Below are positions 7,745 through 16,620 of a DNA stretch of 64,000 bases, one piece after another. The position numbers and the translations under genes were made by a program. The first letter of the stretch is position 1; each line of letters begins with the position of its first letter. Origin of the DNA: Corynebacterium propinquum DSM 44285 (GTDB lineage Bacteria; Actinomycetota; Actinomycetes; Mycobacteriales; Mycobacteriaceae); assembly GCF_000375525.1 (NCBI RefSeq), contig NZ_AQXC01000004.1, positions 62,001 through 126,000 on the forward strand, written 5' to 3'. The notes beneath the pieces are model-generated. The model searched no databases and had not been told where the DNA came from. It saw only the letters and a list, made by a program, of their open reading frames with translations.

Positions 7745-9397
7745 ATGGCAAAAGCCATTTCGAAGCCGCTCGCCCTAGCAGTCGCAGTCGGCTTGACTCT
7801 CGGTGGATCGTTCGGCGCTGGCGCTCCTGCGTTTGCGCAGCAAGACAGCGCGTCCCAATCGAACGAGGGATTGCCTCCGGGAGTAATCTCAGATGATTTG
7901 ATTGACGGTGCTCAGCAAATTCTTCCAGGAGCAGCTTCGATCCCAGCGGGCGATAATTTTTCGCTGACCCTGCATAAGCGTCTGAATGCTCAGTCGTTGC
8001 GCGATGCAACAGGTGAGATTGACCTTCAGGCTGGTGGTGCACCGTTGCCCGGTGCGAAATTCAAGATTGAACGGTTGGAAGGCGACATTCGCACTCAACC
8101 TGGATTGCGTGATCTTGTCAGTAAGGCAAATTCGTATAACACTAACGCATCCCGCACAGCTGCCAATAAGCCAGCTACCGTGTCTGGGACCGTACAAAAT
8201 GGCGAGACTAATGAAAAGGGTGAATTAGTCTTTTCGAATCTTCCAGCCGGCGCGTATTACGTTGAGGAGACCGGAACCCCTGATGGTATCAACGAGCAGG
8301 GGTTTGTAGCGACCAAACCTTTCATTGTCCTCGTTCCAATGGTAAATGAAGCGGGTAATGGCTGGAATTCTGCAGTACATGTATACCCAAAGAACACTGC
8401 AGTATCGGTGACTAAGACAGTTACAGACGCCGGCAAACACTCTGAAATCGAGGGAGCTGAAGGCCGGAATGGCGAGTCAAGCACCGTTACCTACACCTTG
8501 GAAGGCGTGGTTCCTGGTGCTCCAGAAGGTTCTGAACTGAAAGAACTGATGATTCGCGACTCCTTCAATAGTGAAGAATTGAAACTTGCGGAGAATTTCA
8601 CGCCAAAAGTTGAGCGTATTCCCGGAGGAACGGGAAATGCCCAAACGATTGATGCTGCTTCTTACACGGTAAACACTAACGCCGAGCTGCCTACCAACAC
8701 AGAAAACCGGGCTGAGGGGGCGAATAGAGCTTTCAGTGTCACCTTTGCTGATCCTTCGGCTGCTGGCCTTCAAGCTGGCGACAAAGTTCGTATTACCGCT
8801 GAAGTCACAATGCTGAATGCTCCAGATCAAAACATCGAGAACAGTGTCGACGAAACGGGCTTCTTCCGTGGCCCGGACGTAGACCAAAAGTTCGAGACGC
8901 CGAATGAAAAAGTCGTCACTTACGTCGGAAACATTCGCGTGATCAAAGAAGACGAGAACAATCCAGAGGTTAAACTCTCCGGAGCAGAATTTGGCCTAGC
9001 AGATTGTAAAACTCCTGATAATTACATCCAAAAAGGTGTAACCGGTCAAAACGGCGAATTGACCTTTGAAGGTATTCACGTCTCTAACTGGGTCAACAAT
9101 GAAGCTCCAACAGACAGTGTCAAATACTGCTTAACCGAGCTTAAAGCTCCAGAAGGCTACATTAAAACTTCCGATAAGCCGTATGAAATCACACTTCTTC
9201 GCGAATCGAATGAATTCGTTGCCCAAGATGGCAAAACCATTCGTCGTGTTTCCCTGGAAGTGACAAACCTCCCAGATTCCGAGCGACCAGTACTCCCATC
9301 CACCGGTGGCATGGGTATCTTGATTGTCGCTCTGCTTGGTCTTGGAATCATCGCCGGTGGTGTTTACGCCGCTCGTCGTAACTCCGCAAAGGCCTAA
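7745..9397 (+). CDS. Major pilin, SpaD/SpaH-like (LPSTG), module 2
   Basis: A 550-residue shaft pilin and paralogue of the one at 3580. ATG 7745 follows TTGAAAGGACC. The signal peptide ends PAFA before QQD at about residue 31. The pilin motif VHVYPKN has its lysine at 216. E-box-like segments YYVEETGTP and YCLTELKAPEGY indicate Cna-B-type isopeptide domains. The sorting signal LPSTG (517-521) is followed by a membrane segment and ARRNSAKA. The signal peptide, sorting region and motif surroundings closely resemble pilin 1, while the domains between are diverged, suggesting duplication followed by antigenic change. Confidence 0.9.
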   Translation: MAKAISKPLALAVAVGLTLGGSFGAGAPAFAQQDSASQSNEGLPPGVISDDLIDGAQQILPGAASIPAGDNFSLTLHKRLNAQSLRDATGEIDLQAGGAPLPGAKFKIERLEGDIRTQPGLRDLVSKANSYNTNASRTAANKPATVSGTVQNGETNEKGELVFSNLPAGAYYVEETGTPDGINEQGFVATKPFIVLVPMVNEAGNGWNSAVHVYPKNTAVSVTKTVTDAGKHSEIEGAEGRNGESSTVTYTLEGVVPGAPEGSELKELMIRDSFNSEELKLAENFTPKVERIPGGTGNAQTIDAASYTVNTNAELPTNTENRAEGANRAFSVTFADPSAAGLQAGDKVRITAEVTMLNAPDQNIENSVDETGFFRGPDVDQKFETPNEKVVTYVGNIRVIKEDENNPEVKLSGAEFGLADCKTPDNYIQKGVTGQNGELTFEGIHVSNWVNNEAPTDSVKYCLTELKAPEGYIKTSDKPYEITLLRESNEFVAQDGKTIRRVSLEVTNLPDSERPVLPSTGGMGILIVALLGLGIIAGGVYAARRNSAKA

Positions 9398-9492
9398 GAA
9401 CTCTGTTAGCTCGTAAAGCTTGAGCCGAAGCGTTCGTCTTCACGTGCAGGGTAGTCACTGTTTAGCTGCCCTGTAAACGAAGACAACTATAT

Positions 9493-9518
9493 GCCCGGCG
9501 CATAAAGCGTCGGGTTTT
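9493..9518 (+). terminator. Hairpin between pilin 2 and its sortase
   Basis: A 9-bp stem GCCCGGCGC (9493-9501) / GCGTCGGGT (9507-9515), loop ATAAA, followed by TTTT counting the stem's last T. It is the counterpart of the hairpin at 5283 in module 1. Its position inside the operon suggests attenuation rather than a full stop. Confidence 0.7.
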
Positions 9519-9596
9519 AGTGAATCCATAACAATTTTTTATTATAAAACTTTATTATTTTAGCCCTTTACCCAGAAAGACCGGGGTTTAGCCACA

Positions 9597-10595
9597 ATGA
9601 CCCTTGCCACCCGTGAGCCTGCAACGCCTGACCAGGCACAACAAACGTCAGTATTTCGGCGCGTCGTAGTACCCGCGATTATCATCCTGGTGGGAATTTC
9701 CGTACTTCTCTATCCAGTGGTTTCCACCCAGTGGAATAACTACATCCAGCGCAAAGTCGTCGAAGACTATAGCTCGCAGATTCAAGACCTCCCCGAAGAG
9801 CAGCTGAACGCAGCCATCGAAGCAGCACACGAATACAATGCCAACTCCATTGGTGGCCCAATTCTAGACCCTTGGCTTGCTCGGGTTTCCGAAGACAACC
9901 TGGACTACCAGCGTTACATGGAGCAATTATCTGGGCTGCCAGCAATGTCTCAGGTCTCGATCCCGTCAATTGAATCCTCATTACCGGTCTATCACGGCAC
10001 GACGGAAGAAGTGTTGCAAAAAGGTCTAGGCCATCTCTACGGCACTTCGTTGCCCGTTGGTGGGGAGGGTACGCACTCGGTTATCACGGGGCACACCGGC
10101 CTGACGACGTCGACGATGTGGGACAACCTCATCGATATGAAAGAAGGCGACGCGGTTTACGTCAACACCTTCGGCCAGAAGATGAAGTATCAGGTGATCT
10201 CCACAGAGGTAGTTCTGCCACACGAGACGGAAAGCCTGGCGCAGCAACCGGATAAAGATCTCATTACTCTGATCACCTGTACGCCGTATGGCGTGAATTC
10301 ACACCGACTGTTGGTGCACGCAGAGCGGGTCCCGCTTGATCCAGAAGACGAAGCCGCGTTTGACCAGAAGAATGGCATCTTGCAGTGGTGGATGTGGGCA
10401 CTGTTGATCGTCGCTGCGTTGGCTATCGCGTTTTTGATCCATTGGATCCGCAAAGAACGTCGTAAAGCAGCTGCGGCTAACGGTGACGATGCCGCCGCCG
10501 ATGATGTGGAAGGCGCGGGGTTGACCAGTGCCGCGCGCAAGAGCTTGAACGCCACCGAAACCCCTAAGGCCGGAAGGCATCGTCGTGACAACTAA
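9597..10595 (+). CDS. Class C (pilin-polymerising) sortase, module 2
   Basis: A 332-residue sortase, nearly identical in its catalytic part to the one at 5390. It has an N-terminal membrane segment, the DPW lid motif at about 91, His166 (TGHTGL), Cys228 (TLITCTPYG), Arg237, and a C-terminal membrane segment. It keeps the full hydrophilic tail (NGDDAAADDVEGAGL to RHRRDN), which the module 1 copy has lost. Its stop overlaps the GTG start of the next gene by 11 bases, so the minor pilin is probably translationally coupled to it. Confidence 0.92.
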   Translation: MTLATREPATPDQAQQTSVFRRVVVPAIIILVGISVLLYPVVSTQWNNYIQRKVVEDYSSQIQDLPEEQLNAAIEAAHEYNANSIGGPILDPWLARVSEDNLDYQRYMEQLSGLPAMSQVSIPSIESSLPVYHGTTEEVLQKGLGHLYGTSLPVGGEGTHSVITGHTGLTTSTMWDNLIDMKEGDAVYVNTFGQKMKYQVISTEVVLPHETESLAQQPDKDLITLITCTPYGVNSHRLLVHAERVPLDPEDEAAFDQKNGILQWWMWALLIVAALAIAFLIHWIRKERRKAAAANGDDAAADDVEGAGLTSAARKSLNATETPKAGRHRRDN

Positions 10596-11439
10596 TCTTC
10601 GCAAAATGACTGTGGCCGTAGCAGTTGCTGCGTCACTTGGGCTGTCCGCGCCGCTTGCCGACGCTAACCAGCGGGTAATCAGCGGCAATGATAAGAACTT
10701 GTCGGCGGATTCGATGGATGCTGCTCGTTCCCAAACGCTGAACATTAAGAAGTTGCCGCGGAATCCCCATGATGATCCGATTCCAGGTGCGAAGCCGTTT
10801 GGTGGGGTAGAGGGGTTGACCTTCCGCTTGTCAAAGGTGAATGGAGTAGATGCGACAACCGAGCTTGGCCGTGAAGCTGCGAAGCAATATACGGTGCAGC
10901 GTGCGCGCCATGAAGGCTTCAGTGACGCCCGTGAACAAAAAACCAATGCTGATGGCGTCGCGGAATTTCGAGATTTGGGGCCAGGACTGTATCTGATTGA
11001 AGAGTTCGCTCCAGATGATGAACATGATTGGCGTCTGTCTAGGCCACAGCTGGTGATTTTGCCGCTGGGTGATGTCATGGGAGAAAACTACAGCTATGAC
11101 AACGTCTTGGTGACAAAACCGGATTCAGGTACCCCGCCAACAACTCCACCGGGTACTCCGCCGGAAGAACCAGGAACACCACCAAGTACACCGGAAAAGC
11201 CAGGCGATCCGGGGACTCCTCCGAGTACACCGGGAGAACCCGGCGACCCAGAAGTACCAGACACTCCCGATTCCAATGGGGAACGGCCTGAGGGCGGAGA
11301 TACCGAACGCCCGCGTGATGGAGCGCTGGCAGTTACCGGTGCAAATGTTCTTTGGGCGTTTGCTGTGGGCATTGCCATGATTGTCCTCGGTTTTATCCTG
11401 ATGCGCCGTAAAAACATTGACAATAGAAGCCGTACGTAG
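10585..11439 (+). CDS. Minor (basal-type) pilin, SpaB/SpaE-like, LAVTG
   Basis: A 284-residue protein starting at GTG 10585 inside the end of the sortase gene. The signal peptide is about residues 1-27 (PLADAN). A single Cna-B-like domain contains LYLIEEFAPD. Then comes a Pro/Gly/Thr-rich stalk (TPPTTPPGTPPEEP...) of about 60 residues. The LAVTG sorting signal (248-252) is followed by a hydrophobic segment and MRRKN. Corynebacterial base pilins often have LAxTG rather than LPxTG, and a stalk suits spanning the wall. The likely job is linking the pilus to peptidoglycan. Codons 23-26 (10653-10662) include a copy of the dispersed 10-mer. Confidence 0.85.
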   Translation: MTTNLRKMTVAVAVAASLGLSAPLADANQRVISGNDKNLSADSMDAARSQTLNIKKLPRNPHDDPIPGAKPFGGVEGLTFRLSKVNGVDATTELGREAAKQYTVQRARHEGFSDAREQKTNADGVAEFRDLGPGLYLIEEFAPDDEHDWRLSRPQLVILPLGDVMGENYSYDNVLVTKPDSGTPPTTPPGTPPEEPGTPPSTPEKPGDPGTPPSTPGEPGDPEVPDTPDSNGERPEGGDTERPRDGALAVTGANVLWAFAVGIAMIVLGFILMRRKNIDNRSRT

Positions 11440-11459
11440 AGGTTTAGAAAGAAAACGAC

Positions 11460-14400
11460 GTGAATAACAAATTGCTTCTGTCGCGTAGCGTGGCCAAGAT
11501 CGCGATTGTGTTGGTCGCAGTGGTGGCCATATTGGTTACTCTGACCTTTACTGCACCGTATCGTGCTTTTGCGGATGACAATTATGAACCAAACGTCGAC
11601 CTGACGGAGAATGCTGAGGTACCTAATCCAGGCGATTTGACTTTGGAGGCACCTGGCAATGCTTCCGATGGTGATTCCGAAGATCCTGCACCAGTTGACG
11701 GTGTAGTTGCTCCCGGAACCGAAAACCTTGACAGTGCCCCTAACAATAGTGGTGCTGAAACGGTGGAATTACCGCTTGGTGAAGACCGAGCTCCAGACCC
11801 CCAGCAGCGTGGAGAAAGCCGACAAGCACCCCAACGGGGTTTCAATACGTGGCAAACCAACCTCGAAAATGGTCCACTGGTGACAATGATCCGGCCGCAG
11901 AAGCCGAAGCGCCAGGATCCAAAGGAAGAATCGCAGGTGTTCATGCGTCACACCATTACGAAAGATATTGTAGTTTCGGGACCCCTGGAGGCTAAAGTCG
12001 AATATCAAAATGGCTTCGACGTCACAGGAACCCACGGTGCGGCTGAGCTGCGTATTTATGATCCTAACGGTCGTGAAATTCGAACCGTCCAAGGAAATCC
12101 AAATTCGGATCGGATCCCCGCAGTGGATAATACTGGTGGAAATGGTTGGGGTGGACTCTTGTTCCGCTTTGACGGTGAGATCGCTGTATCAGCAGGATCT
12201 ACGTTCGAGGTCGATATGGTTTTCCACGGCCGTGGTAAAAATAACGTTCGCCGACAGAATCCGAACTTCCAAGGCCCGCTGGGGCCTGGCCAGCTAAAAT
12301 ATAACGCGCGACCAAAAAGCCGTTTCGCACATCCCGGGCAAAGGCTCGCGTCTTGCACGCGTTCGTTAAGCGGTTTTTCACGGACAGATCTTAATGGTTT
12401 CCGTATTGCTCCAAATAGTAATTTTTCAGGCGAAATAAAACGGGTAATTGAGACACGCTTTTATGTAAACGGACAGCTTGGAAACCCAATTAGGGAGCCA
12501 TTGAACACTCCTATTGACGGGTTGCATGTCGATGGCCGTTTTAATTCTCCAGTAAGGCAACAGAGCTCAATCTTTTGCGTGATTTTTGAAGTAGATGCCG
12601 ACAAACGCATTGATCCGAATAATGTATCTGCGGATTTCATGATGGCTCTCGACTACGCGGTACTGTCTGGCGCACCTGACAACATACTTACGAACACGGT
12701 CCTCGAAGCACCTCGTGACTGGGATCGTCCACAACGGCGTAACCCAGAATTGCCAAAACAATGTGGGTTGAATATCGCGGTTGTTATGGATGCTTCGAAC
12801 TCGATCTTCCCGAATGGTGTACAAGCTATGACGGATTCCGCGCGAGCCGTAGTCACCCGACTTGAAGGTACAGGTTCTTCCGTTGGTATCTATAACTTCG
12901 CTTCCGAAGCACCGCGATTCCAGGACGCGCAAGTTTCGAGCCAATCTACCAATGATCCAGCGGGCCTAGCACGATTGAATCGTGCGATCGATGCCTACAG
13001 AACGCAGATGAGTAACATTTCGCGCCAGGAAGGGCACGAATCTCGTCGGGGTGGCTCTACTAACTGGGAAGCCTCGTTGAAGCAAATTCGTCAATATAAC
13101 AATGAGAACCCGAGCCAAAAATATGATGTCGTCTATTTCGTGACAGATGGGTACCCAACTGTTAGCGATGCCGAACCTGGAGCTGGAGGTGAAGAACGAA
13201 GCGGTGGCATTGTGCATGTCACGGATGTGAATCGTGCACGCCAAGTCGCAGACGAAATTAAGGGACAAGGAACATTCATCCAGCCTTTGCTCGTTGGTTT
13301 AGCCTCCGATCACTCAGAGGTCGTAGCAAAAGACTCAACCGTGCAAGGTATGACGCTCGCTCAACGCTATCTCAACGGACGTGGAAAAGTTCCGGGTCAC
13401 ATTATCAATACTTGGCAGCGGCAGAACTTAGGTGTGGACGATAACCGGCTCCTTGAATCCCTCAAGTTTGCTCTAGATTCAGGGCAAGCAGATATCACGC
13501 GTTTTGACCGTTCGATGGTTATCGGTGATGGGTTTGGCGACGTGCTTGCAGCTCCTCACGATCCACAGCCGAAACCCGATAAGTCGCGACCCGTTGTCGA
13601 CGGAAAAGTGGTTTTAGATCAGCGCGACTGGAATAGTTGGGCAGTGGGAGTAAAGAATCCACAAGAAATCGGCAATATTATCGGTGACAACAATGCGGTT
13701 GTTGCTGAGGGCTTCGATGATCTCGAAATTGCGCTAAGCCGCTTGGCGCTAGCCTCTTGTGGCGGGTCGGTAACTCTGACTAAGGAACTTATTGATGCAA
13801 GTGGGCAGCCTATTCAAGATGCAAACGTGGCAGGATGGGAGTTTAAGGCACATACCCCTGAGGGAAGCTTCCTATTGGTAGATGAACGCCGAGTGCCAAC
13901 CACGACTGCCAGTACAGGCGATGATGGACACGTACGGTTCCAGCTTGAAACTGACACGCCAGACCAGCACGTTGCTGTCGACCTCACAGAGACTCAGCGT
14001 CCTGGATTTGAGTTAGCTAAGTTGGGAGACGCGGAGGATTCTCCGCATGCGCAATGTAGTGTGCAACACCTGGAAAGCGGCGCTACAGAGCTGCTGCCCG
14101 TCCAGAACCTTGTCAACGGATTTAACGTCCAAGCGTCCGCCGGCCAAGTGATTACTTGTCGGGTAGTCAACCGGAAGTTGCCGGACGAAATGCGTTTTAA
14201 GATCAGCAAGCTTGATTTCGAGACCCAGCAACCAATCGATGGAGCGAAATTCCAAGTTTTTGCAGCTAACGACCAAGGACAACCGAACTGGGAACGTGGC
14301 CCTATTTGGGATACCGATAACCAATCGACGCAAACAATGAATCCAGGTGAATACTATCTGGTAGAAACCCAGGCGCCACAAGGTTATTCCTTGCTGCCAC

Positions 14401-14657
14401 AACCGGTGTATTTTGAGCTTGCCCAGAACGAGCGCGGTACGTACCTGTCCGCAGCAGCACCTTTCATCGTGAATACCCGGATCGATCAGGAACAGGATGC
14501 ACAGGGACGTCCGGTGTACGTTGCTGTTATGGAACTGGCTAACGTGCTCAAAGGAGATTTGCCATTGACTGGTGGGCGAGGAATCTGGGGATTCACCCTG
14601 GTTGGCCTTATTCTTCTGGCAATGGGTGCGTATTTTGTGCAGCGGCGAACTGGCTAA
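11460..14657 (+). CDS. Tip pilin / adhesin with VWA domain, SpaC/SpaF-like (LPLTG)
   Basis: A 1065-residue surface adhesin starting at GTG 11460, after AGAAAG. The signal peptide ends YRAFA before DDN (about residue 38). An acidic linker (about 40-130) is followed by a first adhesin domain (about 160-420), then a von Willebrand A domain. Its metal-binding site is DASNS (444-448) with the later GGSTNW and VTDGYP (Asp about 563). Cna-B-like domains in the last 300 residues contain YYLVETQAPQGYSLL. The sorting signal LPLTG begins at 1034. The MIDAS motif predicts metal-dependent binding of a host ligand. It is last in the pilin operon, as tip pilins often are. Confidence 0.9.
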   Translation: MNNKLLLSRSVAKIAIVLVAVVAILVTLTFTAPYRAFADDNYEPNVDLTENAEVPNPGDLTLEAPGNASDGDSEDPAPVDGVVAPGTENLDSAPNNSGAETVELPLGEDRAPDPQQRGESRQAPQRGFNTWQTNLENGPLVTMIRPQKPKRQDPKEESQVFMRHTITKDIVVSGPLEAKVEYQNGFDVTGTHGAAELRIYDPNGREIRTVQGNPNSDRIPAVDNTGGNGWGGLLFRFDGEIAVSAGSTFEVDMVFHGRGKNNVRRQNPNFQGPLGPGQLKYNARPKSRFAHPGQRLASCTRSLSGFSRTDLNGFRIAPNSNFSGEIKRVIETRFYVNGQLGNPIREPLNTPIDGLHVDGRFNSPVRQQSSIFCVIFEVDADKRIDPNNVSADFMMALDYAVLSGAPDNILTNTVLEAPRDWDRPQRRNPELPKQCGLNIAVVMDASNSIFPNGVQAMTDSARAVVTRLEGTGSSVGIYNFASEAPRFQDAQVSSQSTNDPAGLARLNRAIDAYRTQMSNISRQEGHESRRGGSTNWEASLKQIRQYNNENPSQKYDVVYFVTDGYPTVSDAEPGAGGEERSGGIVHVTDVNRARQVADEIKGQGTFIQPLLVGLASDHSEVVAKDSTVQGMTLAQRYLNGRGKVPGHIINTWQRQNLGVDDNRLLESLKFALDSGQADITRFDRSMVIGDGFGDVLAAPHDPQPKPDKSRPVVDGKVVLDQRDWNSWAVGVKNPQEIGNIIGDNNAVVAEGFDDLEIALSRLALASCGGSVTLTKELIDASGQPIQDANVAGWEFKAHTPEGSFLLVDERRVPTTTASTGDDGHVRFQLETDTPDQHVAVDLTETQRPGFELAKLGDAEDSPHAQCSVQHLESGATELLPVQNLVNGFNVQASAGQVITCRVVNRKLPDEMRFKISKLDFETQQPIDGAKFQVFAANDQGQPNWERGPIWDTDNQSTQTMNPGEYYLVETQAPQGYSLLPQPVYFELAQNERGTYLSAAAPFIVNTRIDQEQDAQGRPVYVAVMELANVLKGDLPLTGGRGIWGFTLVGLILLAMGAYFVQRRTG

Positions 14658-14680
14658 ACGGTATAGCGCGGAGTAGTCGT

Positions 14681-14713
14681 CGTATTCTAATAATCCACTA
14701 TTATTGGAATGCG
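14681..14713 (+). other. AT-rich hairpin after the tip pilin gene
   Basis: The 14-bp stem CGTATTCTAATAAT (14681-14694) / ATTATTGGAATGCG (14700-14713), loop CCACT, pairs fully as RNA if G-U pairs are counted. No T-run follows. It may be an mRNA 3' stabiliser or processing site, or a weak terminator. Confidence 0.45.
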
Positions 14714-14910
14714 TAACGAGTATAATCGATTGAACAATTCGGGTGCTACTGGTGTCTTCTCAATGAGCTTGGCGAATACGCTCAACGCGGAGAAATCCGT
14801 TCGGCAATTCGTTGGCTACATGATTTGGTCTACCATTAGAAAGTTTAATTAAATAAAATCCGAACCTCCTTAAGGATGTTCATAGTTTGTTAACGAAAGA
14901 ATTTAAAACG

Positions 14911-15324
14911 ATGGCGCAGCAAAAATCCAAGTTGAAATGGGTAGAAAACTTGTGTTGGACAATTATTGAGTTTGTCTACAGTAGTGTGGCGGCGGTCTGT
15001 GTTATATACAGCCCTACGTTTGACACCGCTGGAAATCAAATCACCCTAATAGGATTTCGAGATGGTGCCTCTGCATTGGCTACAATATCCATTGCGTTGG
15101 TTTTTGTGCTGGCCATAATCTTGCTAATTGTCTATGAAGTGCGTAAAATTCCCATTTCTATTGTGCCATTTTTATTCATCATTGCAGGTGCTGTCGTTTT
15201 TATGATGCTGGCACCTTTAGTAGGGCAAATTTGTGATAATGAGATTTTTGCGCCAATTTTTGTGGCAGCGTTAGGGGTTGTTATAGTTAAAACGATTAGG
15301 ACACGAGTTGGTAGACGGGCCTGA
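14911..15324 (+). CDS. Small multi-pass membrane protein, C-terminus cut by IS3
   Basis: About 137 residues from ATG 14911, with GAAAGAA upstream; TTG 14887 in the same frame is an alternative. There are about four hydrophobic segments and short loops. I do not recognise the family. Composition is AT-rich compared with its neighbours. The stop codon TGA (15322-15324) is the first three bases of the IS3 element, so the native C-terminus is probably lost. It may be a fragment of a pilus-island accessory gene. Confidence 0.55.
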   Translation: MAQQKSKLKWVENLCWTIIEFVYSSVAAVCVIYSPTFDTAGNQITLIGFRDGASALATISIALVFVLAIILLIVYEVRKIPISIVPFLFIIAGAVVFMMLAPLVGQICDNEIFAPIFVAALGVVIVKTIRTRVGRRA

Positions 15325-15355
15325 CCCCCGGAAAGTGGACGCGGTCTGGGCTTCG

Positions 15356-16260
15356 CTATGCTGCTTTAGTCAGTGTAGCTGAAGTCTCGGCTTCAAAAAC
15401 ATCAGGAGCCACAAGATTGCACCAGGAATGCCGCCTGCGCTTGTTGTAACGCATACACCAACGAAAAACTTCCTGGCGGCAGACGACCGGATCCTCAAAG
15501 ACTTTCCTATCACGCAAGACTTCCCGCTTTAAGGTGGCGTTAAACGATTCTGCTAGGGCATTATCAGCACTCGTTTCCACCGCCCCCATAGACTGGCGCA
15601 CACCCAGCGACGAGCAGTAATTTCGAAACGCCTGTGAGGTATACACACTGCCGTGATCGTCAGTGGAAAACAGCCCCGTCAAGACTGCCACGTACACCGT
15701 GTGCGTGGGATAGGGCATCAATAACCAGTAAGCCTCGCATGTGGTCTGCGAGTGCATAACCTGCAAGTTTGCGTGAATACGTGTCAATGACCGTGGCCAA
15801 ATACATGTTCTTGCCGCTCTTACACGGCAAGTAGGTAATATCGCCGACATAAACACGGTTCGGCTCGTTAGCTGTGAATGTGCGTCCCACTAAATCCGGC
15901 ATGACACGGTGACCAGGCTTGCGCTTGGTGGTGATGCATCGACGCCGTTTAGTAAAGCCTTTTAGCCCCATGGCTTTCATGATTCGTGCGACCTTCTTAT
16001 GATTGATCGGGCCAACGGTCGTGTCCTCCTTCAAGGTTGCGGCGATGCGTTTGAGCACCATAAAGACCATGCTCATCATTAAAGATGGACCTGATTTTTA
16101 CGCCAATAAGACTGTCAGAATGCATCTTTAACCTGCGTTTTTCGCGGGTGTGGACCCATTTGTAGAACGAGGAACGATTCAGCTTTAAAACGTGGCACAT
16201 CCGTGTGAGCCGGGTACTCGGTCCGGTGGTCATAGACAAACTGGAAGCAGAACCCCAGTG
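15356..16260 (-). pseudogene. IS3 orfB (DDE transposase), frameshifted
   Basis: Three consecutive frames together make a standard IS3 orfB. Frame one holds LNRSSFYKWVHTR and IFNDEHGLYGA. Frame two holds KRIAATLKEDTTVGPINHKKVARIMKAMGLKG and the catalytic Asp in YVGDITYLP. Frame three holds STDDHGSVYTS and the Glu in NALAESFNATLKRE. Shifts near 16070 and 15690 separate them. Unless these are sequence errors the transposase is dead. Confidence 0.8.
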
Positions 16261-16268
16261 AGTCTGCT

Positions 16269-16553
16269 TTAAGCAAAATATTTGGCCGCCTTGCGCAGAA
16301 TATCGCGTTCTTCGCGCAGCTTAGCGTTTTCTTTTTCTAACTGCCGGATGCGCTCAGAATCATTCGCCGCTTGGGCTTTATCGTGCACGGTTTTCGTGCG
16401 GGAACGTTTTCCGGTGCCGTAGTTTTTGACCCATGAATGTAGCGAGACTCGGTTGATGCCGGGCTCTGCTGATGCTGTCTCCAGTGAGAGTTCCTCATTG
16501 TTTTCATACAGGGCCACAGCATCGCGTTTGAAATCTTCGAAATACCTGGGCAT
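16269..16553 (-). CDS. IS3 orfA (helix-turn-helix protein)
   Basis: A 94-residue intact orfA. It has an N-terminal helix-turn-helix (KRDAVALYENNEELSLETASAEPGI; HSWVKNYG) and a leucine-zipper-like end (IRQLEKENAKLREERDILRKAAKYFA), as in IS3 elements. GGAAAGAAAGG precedes the ATG. It normally makes the fusion transposase with orfB by frameshift, but orfB here is broken. Confidence 0.85.
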   Translation of the reverse strand: MPRYFEDFKRDAVALYENNEELSLETASAEPGINRVSLHSWVKNYGTGKRSRTKTVHDKAQAANDSERIRQLEKENAKLREERDILRKAAKYFA

Positions 16554-16620
16554 GGTGGTAGATTACCTTTCTTTCCAACCCGACTGGGTTGGGTATCAGG
16601 TGTCCACCAAACAGGGGTCA

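Larger units (their letters stand above)
15322..16620. mobile_element. IS3-family insertion sequence, no target duplication
   Basis: About 1.3 kb. The left end TGACCCCCGGAAAGTGGACG (15322) and the right end, inverted, TGACCCCTGTTTGGTGGACA (outer base 16620) are imperfect inverted repeats. It carries orfA and a broken orfB on the minus strand. The flanks are different genes, and their adjacent bases (GCC on the left, GGT on the right) do not form a duplication. This points to a deletion or recombination next to the element after insertion. Confidence 0.8.

Noticed and set aside
11123..11320. Tandem repeat of the minor pilin stalk as a DNA-level signal
   Set aside because: The repeat follows the Pro/Gly/Thr codons of a stalk and is explained at the protein level.
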